A stretch of 21,629 nt of DNA. Origin: Candidatus Uhrbacteria bacterium RIFCSPHIGHO2_02_FULL_57_19 (GTDB taxonomy: Bacteria > Patescibacteriota > Patescibacteriia > 2-12-FULL-57-11). A model generated the notes under the pieces. It saw only the letters and a program-made list of their open reading frames with translations, did not search any database and was not told the origin of the DNA. The stretch lies in contig MGDZ01000039.1 in NCBI GenBank assembly GCA_001791115.1, positions 1 to 21,629 on the forward strand, read 5' to 3'. Made by a program: the position numbers and the translations under genes. Of the stretch, positions 11,418 to 21,629 are shown piece by piece; positions within the stretch are counted from its first letter, which is position 1, and the number at the start of each line of letters is the position of its first letter.

Positions 11418-12068
11418 TTATTGAGTAGCGGCCGGTGTCTCGATCGGAGCCACCACTGGAGTCGGCTGGCTGCGGATGATCACCTTTCTGGCAGTGACCG
11501 TTTCCGTGAGCCGGTTCCAAACTCCCCCAACAAACACCCGTGAACCAACAGTGATGTCGGCAAAGGTCTTGGTCTCACCTTTGGGGTTGGTAATCACCGT
11601 ATCGGCCAGGACCTTGACCGTCCGCTTGACTCCGTCGGGTTTGACTACCACAAAGGTGTCCGGGGCGGTGACCGATTCGACCTTGCCCGAAAAGTTGGCT
11701 TCGCGGATGGAGGTGTTGCGGATGTGATTGGCGTTAATGGCCAGCTGTCCCTCGACCAATGTCCCTTTGATATTCAAGAGATCGCCAACCTGGAATTCCG
11801 CGAATTTGGACGCCCCCCAAAAACGGCGGACAAGCTTGGTGTTTTCGGCAACGTTCACCGTCCAGATCAGCCCGTGATGGCTGACAGTAAGAACGCTCGA
11901 AGTTATGGACTCGAGTTGTCCGTGAGTCATGACCACCTGCCCGTTGGGGTTAATGGTCAGGGCCTGGCGTGCCGGCTCGACTGTGGCGGCCAAGGTCGAT
12001 CCAGCTATGGCTAATCCGGCAATAACCGCTCCGCCGGACTGGAGCATTCTCCGTGTTTTGACGCGCAT
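11418..12068 (-). CDS. Exported DUF5666 domain protein
   Basis: A 216-aa protein with an N-terminal signal-like segment ('MRVKTRRMLQSGGAVIAGLA' then 'IAGSTLAATV', probable cleavage near residue 28). Two beta-barrel-like repeats of about 70 residues follow. Both repeats follow the DUF5666 pattern: a 'G.l.si....ltv' strand, then '.t....t.i', then 'dl..G..v.v.G....g...A..i'. Repeat 1 is 'HGQLESITSSVLTVSHHGLI' to 'LAINANHIR'; repeat 2 is 'SGKVESVTAPDTFVVV' to 'TVTARKVIIR'. Function is unknown; the fold is OB-like and the protein is probably extracytoplasmic. A Pro/Thr-rich tail ends it. ATG at 12068 has no clear ribosome site. Confidence 0.8.
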   Translation of the reverse strand: MRVKTRRMLQSGGAVIAGLAIAGSTLAATVEPARQALTINPNGQVVMTHGQLESITSSVLTVSHHGLIWTVNVAENTKLVRRFWGASKFAEFQVGDLLNIKGTLVEGQLAINANHIRNTSIREANFSGKVESVTAPDTFVVVKPDGVKRTVKVLADTVITNPKGETKTFADITVGSRVFVGGVWNRLTETVTARKVIIRSQPTPVVAPIETPAATQ

Positions 12069-12092
12069 ATACTTTACTTAAGAATAAATATT

Positions 12093-12104
12093 ATTAACGT
12101 TAAT
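12093..12104. promoter_or_regulatory. 12-bp palindrome in the DUF5666 upstream region
   Basis: ATTAACGTTAAT is a perfect palindrome 25 bp upstream of the ATG, inside an AT-rich stretch that is the only promoter-like DNA between this gene and galT. It could be part of the promoter or an operator. No convincing -35/-10 pair can be fixed here. Confidence 0.3.
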
Positions 12105-12151
12105 CAATGGACGTCCTCACTGCCTGTTAATACACTCCCTCCCGCCACTGG

Positions 12152-13081
12152 TTACGCCCGATAATACCGGGCTGCCTCTTCGGGAGAAACGGGATTAATG
12201 ATTAGTCCTGACCCGATCTCCACTCCGGCCCAAACGCTCCCGCGCGGCGTGATCTTCATATATAAATGCTGATCCTCATCGTGAACGACCTGATGGAAGT
12301 AGTAGTTGTAGGGCAAACCGAGTTTGGAGATCTTGTGGAGCAGACGCTTCATGTTTTTTGCCCAAGAAATCCTTTCGGACTCGGTGAGATCGCCGATGTT
12401 GTCTAGGTGTCTCCGAGGAAGGACCCAAACCTCGTAGTTGTACATCGAGGCGTAAGGCGTGAAGGCCGCAGTCACTCCATCGTCGTAGACGACTCTCGGG
12501 CTTTTACGCTCCTTGGCTATTACGTCGCAGTACACGCAGCGACCGGTGCGCAGTTTGTAGGCCTGGATTCGCTGGCTCTTGTCGAAAAGGTGAGGCGGCA
12601 GAAATTGGGTGGCGAATATCTGGGAATGGGCGTGGCCCAGAGTGGCCCCGGCCCGGCCTCCCTGGTTTTTGAAAATAAGGACGTACTCGATCTTGGGCAG
12701 ATCAGTGATGGCCTTGGTGCGGGCGGCGTAGACGCCCAGCACCTCGCTGATCTCTTCGACTTTCAGATCTTCAAGCTCGACCGTATGCCGCGGGGTCTCG
12801 ATGACGATCTCCTGCGTGCCGTGGGCCTGGGGATTGTCGAGGGTCACCGCCGGATACTTGTTGGGAATGACCTTGACCGACCAGCCGCCATGGTTTCCGG
12901 TCTGGAGCAGATACTTTTGCCGATCAACCTTCTCGGGACAAAAAACACACGGCCCGCGAGGAGCCGGCGCGGGCCGACTTTCCTGCGCGAAAGTGACGGC
13001 CTGCGGCCGGCTTCCGCGCCGCGGAGCGATAATCACGTATTTCTCCTGAATGTAGTCGCGGCGGATTTCGGAATTGATCAT
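12152..13081 (-). CDS. galT: Galactose-1-phosphate uridylyltransferase-like (HIT superfamily)
   Basis: A 309-aa GalT-type nucleotidylyltransferase, which would exchange UDP between UDP-glucose and galactose-1-phosphate (Leloir pathway) or a related sugar phosphate. Two Zn-type cysteine pairs are visible: 'CVFC' (about residue 45) and 'CVYC' (about 187). The active-site motif reads 'GATLGHAHSQIF' (about 144-155), a variant of the usual HPHxQ, and the C-terminal HIT-like part contains 'YYFHQVVHDEDQHLYMKITP'. The N-terminal 'SEIRRDYIQEKYVIIAPRRG' is typical. A strong AAGGAGG lies only 2 nt before the ATG, an unusually short spacing, but no alternative start exists. It starts 16 nt after the ruvC stop and is probably co-transcribed with yebC-ruvC. 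Substrate specificity is uncertain. Confidence 0.88.
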   Translation of the reverse strand: MINSEIRRDYIQEKYVIIAPRRGSRPQAVTFAQESRPAPAPRGPCVFCPEKVDRQKYLLQTGNHGGWSVKVIPNKYPAVTLDNPQAHGTQEIVIETPRHTVELEDLKVEEISEVLGVYAARTKAITDLPKIEYVLIFKNQGGRAGATLGHAHSQIFATQFLPPHLFDKSQRIQAYKLRTGRCVYCDVIAKERKSPRVVYDDGVTAAFTPYASMYNYEVWVLPRRHLDNIGDLTESERISWAKNMKRLLHKISKLGLPYNYYFHQVVHDEDQHLYMKITPRGSVWAGVEIGSGLIINPVSPEEAARYYRA

Positions 13082-13097
13082 ATCCTCCTTGATTCTA

Positions 13098-13577
13098 TCA
13101 GATGCGGCTCCTTTCGGTCAGCCAGGCCGTATAGGCAACGGCTAAGGCGTCGGCGGCGTCGTCTTGCTTGGGGATGGTCTTTAGTTCCAGGAGAATCTTG
13201 AGCATCCGCTGGACCTGGCCCTTCTCGGCCCGGCCGTAGCCAGTGACTGCCTGCTTTACTTCCAGCGGAGTGAATTCGCGGATGGGAACCCCGGCCTCGG
13301 CCGCGGAGAGCAGGGCCACCCCCCGCGCCTCCCCGACAACCAGCGCGGTCTTGACATTTTTCTGAAAAAAAAGTTTTTCGACGGCAATTATGTCCGGCTT
13401 GGTTCGTTTGATCAGCCGGACGAGTTCACCGCGAATGAGCGCCAGACGATCCGGTTGAGAGATGGTCTTCGACGTGGTGATACACCCGAACTGGCAGCCA
13501 GTCACGAGATTGCGACTGGCCTCAAGCACTCCGTACCCCATCCGGGCTATTCCGGGATCGAGTCCCAAGACGCGCAT
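13098..13577 (-). CDS. ruvC: Crossover junction endodeoxyribonuclease RuvC
   Basis: A 159-aa Holliday junction resolvase. The four catalytic acidic residues are visible: D7 in 'MRVLGLDPGIARMGYGVLEA', E67 in 'IIAVEKLFFQKN', and D140 and D143 in 'KQDDAADALAVAYTAWL'. 'VGEARGVALLSAAEAGVPI' and 'TPLEVKQAVTGYGRAEKGQV' are further family signatures. Length is normal. The start ATG at 13577 follows the yebC stop by one nucleotide; a longer open frame upstream overlaps yebC and is rejected. The ruvAB genes are not in the window. Confidence 0.96.
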   Translation of the reverse strand: MRVLGLDPGIARMGYGVLEASRNLVTGCQFGCITTSKTISQPDRLALIRGELVRLIKRTKPDIIAVEKLFFQKNVKTALVVGEARGVALLSAAEAGVPIREFTPLEVKQAVTGYGRAEKGQVQRMLKILLELKTIPKQDDAADALAVAYTAWLTERSRI

Positions 13578-13578
13578 A

Positions 13579-14298
13579 CTAGATATCCGCATTCGTATAA
13601 ACATTGGCCACATCATCATCCTCGTCCAACTCTTCAATAAGACCCTCGACTTTCGCCCTGACTTCCGGATCCCCGATGGCCAGCCGATCTTTGGGCGCGT
13701 ACTCGCGCTCGGCGTACTCAACCGCGATTCCCTTTTGCTCGATGGCGCCTTTGACCTCCTCCAGCTTGTCCGGAGAGACGAGCACGGTGAGCCCGTCGTC
13801 CTCTTCTTTGACATCCTCGGCCCCCAGATCAATGAGCGTCAAGATGAGTTCTTCGGCCCCCTGCTCCGGATGCGGCACCCGAATCACGCCCCTGCGCTCA
13901 AACATCCACAGCACCGAGTTCGCGCCGCCCAAAGAGCCGTTGTGTTTGGAAAAGATATGCCGGATGTTGGGGGCGGTTCGATTCTTGTTGTCAGAGGTTC
14001 CTTCGACCACAATGGCCACCGACCCCGGCCCATATCCTTCGTAAAGCACTTCTTCGATAACCCCGCCGCCCTCTTCTCCGGTTCCGCGACGGATGGCCCG
14101 CTCCACGGTTTCCTTGGGCATATTGGCCGCCCGCGCGGCATCTATCGCGATGCGCAGCTGAAAATTAGTGATGGGGTCCCCGCCATGGCGCGCCGCCACC
14201 GAGATGGCCCGACCGAGCTTGGTGAATACCTTGCCTTTGACCACGTCGGCCGCGCCTTTGGTGTGTTTGATCTTGGACCATTTTGAGTGACGCGACAT
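13579..14298 (-). CDS. yebC: YebC/PmpR family protein (TACO1 homologue)
   Basis: A 239-aa member of the YebC/TACO1 family. Proteins in this family have been linked to relief of ribosome stalling and, in some species, to transcriptional regulation. The N-terminus 'MSRHSKWSKIKHTKGAADVV' matches the invariant HSKWxxIKH start, which fixes the ATG at 14298 rather than two earlier in-frame ATGs; AAGG sits just upstream. The body has 'RAIRRGTGEEGGGVIEEVLY', 'YEGYGPGSVAIVVEGTSDNK' and 'NIRHIFSKHNGSLG', all conserved, and ends in an acidic tail. It is the first gene after the rpoC terminator and leads the yebC-ruvC-galT cluster, a common bacterial pairing with ruvC. Confidence 0.96.
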   Translation of the reverse strand: MSRHSKWSKIKHTKGAADVVKGKVFTKLGRAISVAARHGGDPITNFQLRIAIDAARAANMPKETVERAIRRGTGEEGGGVIEEVLYEGYGPGSVAIVVEGTSDNKNRTAPNIRHIFSKHNGSLGGANSVLWMFERRGVIRVPHPEQGAEELILTLIDLGAEDVKEEDDGLTVLVSPDKLEEVKGAIEQKGIAVEYAEREYAPKDRLAIGDPEVRAKVEGLIEELDEDDDVANVYTNADI

Positions 14299-14317
14299 AA
14301 CCTTGACATTGTACATC

Positions 14318-14340
14318 AAAAACCCCCGCCAAGGCGGGGG
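14318..14340 (-). terminator. Terminator of the rpoBC operon
   Basis: CCCCCGCC (14340-14333 on minus) and GGCGGGGG (14330-14323) form an 8-bp GC stem around TT, followed by TTTTT (14322-14318). It lies 10 nt after the rpoC stop, with a TACAAT box for yebC just beyond. Confidence 0.9.
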
Positions 14341-14350
14341 CTTGCTCTTT

Positions 14351-18322
<3,972 letters not shown>

Positions 18323-18324
18323 AC

Positions 18325-21300
18325 TTACTTCTTCCTGGGCGGCGGGATTTCGCCCATCGGAACCGGCTTGCCCTCTTTCAAGAGTTCGACGTCCAGCCCC
18401 AGGCCCTTGAGTTCCCGGATCAGCACGTTGAACGATTCCGGCACATTGATCCGGCGGATGGGCTCGCCCTTGATGATGGATTCGTAGGCCTTGCTCCGGC
18501 CGGGCACGTCATCGGATTTGATGGTCAGTATCTCCTGAAGGGTGTGAGCCGCGCCGTAGGCTTCGAGCGCCCAGACTTCCATTTCCCCGAAGCGCTGGCC
18601 GCCGAACTGGGCCTTGCCCCCCAAGGGCTGCTGGGTGATTAACGAGTAAGGGCCAATGGATCGCTGGTGGATCTTGTCCTCCACCATGTGGTTGAGCTTC
18701 AATATGTACTTGTAACCCACGGTGACCTTCTCGTCGAAGGGTCGGCCGCTCTTGCCATCGTAGAGGGTGAGCTTGCCGTCCTCGGGGAATCCGGCCCGGA
18801 CCAGCTCTCCGCGGATCTCCTCCTCGGTCACGCCGGCGAAAACCGGGGTGATCACTTTGTAGCGCAGGGCGTTGGCCGCCAGGCCCAGATGGGTTTCCAG
18901 AATCTGCCCCAGGTTCATGCGGGAAACCACCCCCAACGGCGAGAGGATGATGTCTACCGGCGTGCCATCCGGGAGGAAAGGCATGTCTTCGATCGGAACG
19001 ATCTTGGAAATGACTCCCTTGTTGCCGTGCCGGCCGGCCATCTTGTCGCCCACCTGGATCTTGCGCTGATCGGCCACGGTCACCTGAATGGTTTTGGTCA
19101 CGCCGGGGGAGAGTTTGTCGCCGACCTCCCGCGAGAAAACCTTGATGTCGATCACCTTGCCGTGCTCGCCATGCTCGAGGTAGAGCGAGGAATCGCGGAC
19201 ATCCCGGGCTTTCTCGCCGAAGATGGCCCGGAGCAGTTTCTCCTCGGCCGAAAGCTCAGTCTCGCCCTTGGGGGTAATCTTACCCACCAGGATATCGCCG
19301 GAACCGACCTCGGCGCCGATGCGGACCACCCCCTCGATGTCCAGATTTTTCAACTTCTCTTCCGAAATGTTGGGAATGTCGGCGGTGACCGCTTCGGGCC
19401 CGAGCTTGGTGTCGCGGACGTCAATGGAATAATTTTCTATGTGGATGGAAGTGAAGCGGTCGTTGTGGACCATCCGCTCAGAAATGATGATGGCGTCCTC
19501 GTAGTTGTAGCCCTCCCAGGAGAGGAAGGCGACGAGCACGTTCTGCCCCAGGGCCAGCTCGCCGCCCTCAAGCGACGGGCCGTCGAGCAAGAGGTCGCCT
19601 TCTTTGACTTTTTCTCCCTTGTCCACCGTCGGGCGCTGGTTGAGGCAGGTCGAAGCGTTGGAAAGCAGATACTTGTTCAAATTGTAAGTGTGGACCGCGC
19701 CCGAGGCGCCGGTGACCTCCACCCGGTTGCCCTCTACCGCGGTGACCGTGCCGTCTTCCGGAGCGAACTGGACATAACCCGAGTCGCGGGCAGCCGCCCG
19801 TTCGACCCCGGTGCCGACAATGGGGGCTTCGGGGCGGATGGTGGGCACGGCCTGGCGCTGCATGTTGGTGCCCATCAGAGCCCGGATAGCATCGTCGTGC
19901 TCGAGAAAGGGAACCAGAGCGGTGGCGATGGAAACGATCTGCTTGGAAGAAACGTCCACGTAGTCGATCTCCTCGACCAAGGCCTCGGACGGTTCGCCGT
20001 TCCGGCGGACGGCCGCTTTTTCTTCCAGAAAGTATCCATTCAGGTCGATGGGGGTTGTGGCCGCGGTAGAGATGGCCTTCTCCTCATGGAAGGCATTGAG
20101 CCAGACGATTTCGTCGGAGACCCGCGGCCGGCCTTCCTTATCTTTGGTTACCCGGCGATAAGGGGTCTCGATGAACCCGAACTCGTTGATCCTGGCGTAG
20201 GAAGCGAGGTGACCGACCAGCCCGATGTTCGGACCTTCGGGAGTGGCGATGGGACAGATGCGGCCGTAGTGGGTGGGGTGGACGTCGCGCACGTCGAACC
20301 CGGCCCGCTCGCGGGACAGCCCGCCCGGGCCCATGGCCGAGAGCCGGCGCTTGTGCTCCAGCTCGGCCAGTGGGTTAGTCTGGTCCATGAACTGGGAGAG
20401 CTGGGAACTCATGAAAAACTCGCGAACCGCGCCGATCACCGGCCGGGCGTTGATCAGTTTCCCCGGAGTGAGGGTGGTGATGTCCGAGGTGGACATGCGG
20501 TCTTTGATGATCCGCTCCATCCTAGCCAGCCCCACCCGGAAACGATTCTGGACCAGCTCTCCGATGGCCCGCACCCGCCGGTTGCCCAAGTGGTCCACGT
20601 CGTCGGGATCCTGCTGGGAGATGTTCAGCCGAAGAATCTCGCGGATAATCAGCACCAGATCTTCCTTCTTTAATATGCGGTTCTCCGCTGCCTCGACTTC
20701 AGTGTGGTCGGCGGGGATCCCGAAGCGCTGGGCGAACTTGTAGCGGCCGACCCGGCCCAGGTCGTAACGGTCGAAGTTGAAAAACATCGAATGAATCAGC
20801 GACCGGGCGTTGTCGGTGGTGGCCAGGTCCCCGGGGCGGATGCGTTTGTAGACCTCGATTAAGCCCTCATCCTCATTTTTGGCCGAATCCTTGGCCAGGG
20901 TGGATTCGATATAGCGGATGGATGGATGGGTTTCGGCGTCGGCGAAAAGGGCCAGGATATCTTCGTTTGATCCGTAGCCGAAGGCGCGCAGGAGCGAGGT
21001 GACCGCCACCTTGCGCTTGCGGTCGATCTTGACCCAGATGACATTAGAGGCGTCGGTTTCCATCTCCACCCAGGCCCCGCGGTTGGGGATGATTTTGGCG
21101 CCGTAGTATTTGCGTCCACGGAGAAATTCTGAAGTGAAAAATACCCCGGCCGAGCGGACTAATTGCGAAACCACCACCCGTTCGATGCCGTTGACCACAA
21201 AGGTGCCCCGTTCGGTCATGATCGGCAGATCGCCCAAGTAAATTTCCTGTTCCTTAGATTCCCCACTGCGTTTGTTGGCGAGCCGGGTCTTGACCCTGAG

Positions 21301-21573
21301 CGGCGCCTCGTAGGTGATGTTCTTTTCTTTGGAGGTCTTTTCGTCGAACTTGGGTTCGTCCAGATAATAATCGGTGAAAGAAAGCTCCAGATCGCGGCCG
21401 ATGAAATCCTTGATGGGGGAAATCTCGTCAAAAAGTTCGCGCAGGCCCTCGCGGAAAAACCAATCATAGGAATACTTCTGGACCTCGATTAAGTCCGGAA
21501 GCTCCATGGCGTCGCGCATCGGCCGGAAAGTCTTGCGCTCTTTTTTTTCTGGAGTTTGGCGGCGGAAGATCAT
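18325..21573 (-). CDS. rpoB: RNA polymerase beta subunit
   Basis: A 1082-aa beta subunit, compact because it lacks the large lineage inserts of the 1342-aa E. coli protein. The rifampicin-pocket region is clear at about residues 385-415 ('SSQLSQFMDQTNPLAELEHK', 'RRLSAMGPGGLSRERAG'); positions equivalent to E. coli D516, H526 and S531 are unchanged. It continues 'DVHPTHYGRICPIATPEGPN', with A where E. coli has E. The 'GDKMAGRHGNKGVISKIVP' block (about 838-858) and the C-terminal 'RFGEMEVWALEAYGAAHTLQ' (about 990-1010) are typical. The start ATG at 21573 has no strong Shine-Dalgarno; the next in-frame ATG would delete the conserved N-terminus. It is the first gene of the rpoB-rpoC operon, preceded by a likely terminator. 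Confidence 0.99.
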   Translation of the reverse strand: MIFRRQTPEKKERKTFRPMRDAMELPDLIEVQKYSYDWFFREGLRELFDEISPIKDFIGRDLELSFTDYYLDEPKFDEKTSKEKNITYEAPLRVKTRLANKRSGESKEQEIYLGDLPIMTERGTFVVNGIERVVVSQLVRSAGVFFTSEFLRGRKYYGAKIIPNRGAWVEMETDASNVIWVKIDRKRKVAVTSLLRAFGYGSNEDILALFADAETHPSIRYIESTLAKDSAKNEDEGLIEVYKRIRPGDLATTDNARSLIHSMFFNFDRYDLGRVGRYKFAQRFGIPADHTEVEAAENRILKKEDLVLIIREILRLNISQQDPDDVDHLGNRRVRAIGELVQNRFRVGLARMERIIKDRMSTSDITTLTPGKLINARPVIGAVREFFMSSQLSQFMDQTNPLAELEHKRRLSAMGPGGLSRERAGFDVRDVHPTHYGRICPIATPEGPNIGLVGHLASYARINEFGFIETPYRRVTKDKEGRPRVSDEIVWLNAFHEEKAISTAATTPIDLNGYFLEEKAAVRRNGEPSEALVEEIDYVDVSSKQIVSIATALVPFLEHDDAIRALMGTNMQRQAVPTIRPEAPIVGTGVERAAARDSGYVQFAPEDGTVTAVEGNRVEVTGASGAVHTYNLNKYLLSNASTCLNQRPTVDKGEKVKEGDLLLDGPSLEGGELALGQNVLVAFLSWEGYNYEDAIIISERMVHNDRFTSIHIENYSIDVRDTKLGPEAVTADIPNISEEKLKNLDIEGVVRIGAEVGSGDILVGKITPKGETELSAEEKLLRAIFGEKARDVRDSSLYLEHGEHGKVIDIKVFSREVGDKLSPGVTKTIQVTVADQRKIQVGDKMAGRHGNKGVISKIVPIEDMPFLPDGTPVDIILSPLGVVSRMNLGQILETHLGLAANALRYKVITPVFAGVTEEEIRGELVRAGFPEDGKLTLYDGKSGRPFDEKVTVGYKYILKLNHMVEDKIHQRSIGPYSLITQQPLGGKAQFGGQRFGEMEVWALEAYGAAHTLQEILTIKSDDVPGRSKAYESIIKGEPIRRINVPESFNVLIRELKGLGLDVELLKEGKPVPMGEIPPPRKK

Positions 21574-21594
21574 TGGCGATTGGACGTTAACAAC

Positions 21595-21626
21595 AAAAAA
21601 CTCCCCGCCCCCGGTTCATCCGAGGG
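21595..21626 (-). terminator. Probable terminator of the gene upstream of rpoB
   Basis: On the minus strand CCCTCGG (21626-21620) pairs with CCGGGGG (21614-21608), with one G-U pair and a 5-nt loop, followed after seven bases by TTTTTT (21600-21595). The hairpin may extend beyond the window edge. It separates rpoB from whatever lies upstream. Confidence 0.45.
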
Positions 21627-21629
21627 TGA

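Noticed and set aside
13578..13832. Upstream extension of ruvC into yebC
   Set aside because: The conserved RuvC start MRVLGLDPG is at 13577; the extension is out-of-frame yebC sequence.
18667..20673. 668-codon open frame on the plus strand
   Set aside because: Antisense to rpoB, low-complexity acidic and hydrophobic translation, no ribosome site; a shadow frame.

Overview
The window looks like a piece of a Candidate Phyla Radiation (Patescibacteria, probably Parcubacteria-like) chromosome. The evidence is a compact RpoB (1082 aa) and RpoC, a YebC-RuvC-GalT gene order, DUF5678, DUF5666 and CARDB-like small proteins, and an in-frame LPAGKAG peptide in RpoC encoded by a palindromic repeat of a kind I recall from such genomes. 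This assignment is inference; no rRNA or tRNA is present to fix it. Every recognisable protein gene is on the minus strand, so transcription runs from high to low coordinates.

Housekeeping region (about 9877-21629): rpoB and rpoC (2 nt apart), a terminator, yebC, ruvC and a galT-like gene packed head to tail, then a secreted DUF5666 protein, a membrane-anchored CARDB-like protein and a DUF155 (RMND1/YagE family) membrane protein. Terminators follow rpoC, the DUF5666 gene and the CARDB-like gene.

Accessory island (about 551-9877): a NYN-domain nuclease-like protein, an AbiEi/AbiEii toxin-antitoxin pair with an inverted-repeat operator over its promoter, then a type III restriction-modification locus, mod - small membrane protein - [DUF3800] - [pRiA4b ORF-3-like] - res. 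A 65-aa DUF5678 protein lies beyond the res terminator, after a roughly 300-nt stretch rich in palindromes.

Two features stand out. First, the island is punctuated by duplicated gene ends. Three fragments of the 3' end of a DUF155 gene lie after the intact gene, around the AbiE pair and directly before mod. Two fragments of the 5' end of res lie upstream of the intact res, on either side of the DUF3800 gene. The copies are diverged yet in frame, which suggests stepwise acquisition of one- or two-gene defence cassettes by recombination at gene ends. Second, the DUF3800 cassette carries, on the plus strand, a strong sigma70-type promoter (3772-3801) followed by a compact candidate RNA of about 99 nt (3808-3906). 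Its ends pair with each other, it folds into a three-way junction with a GCAA tetraloop, and it finishes in a U-run. DUF3800 genes are known to associate with structured RNAs of unknown function, so this protein-RNA pair inside a restriction locus is the best candidate here for a poorly described system.
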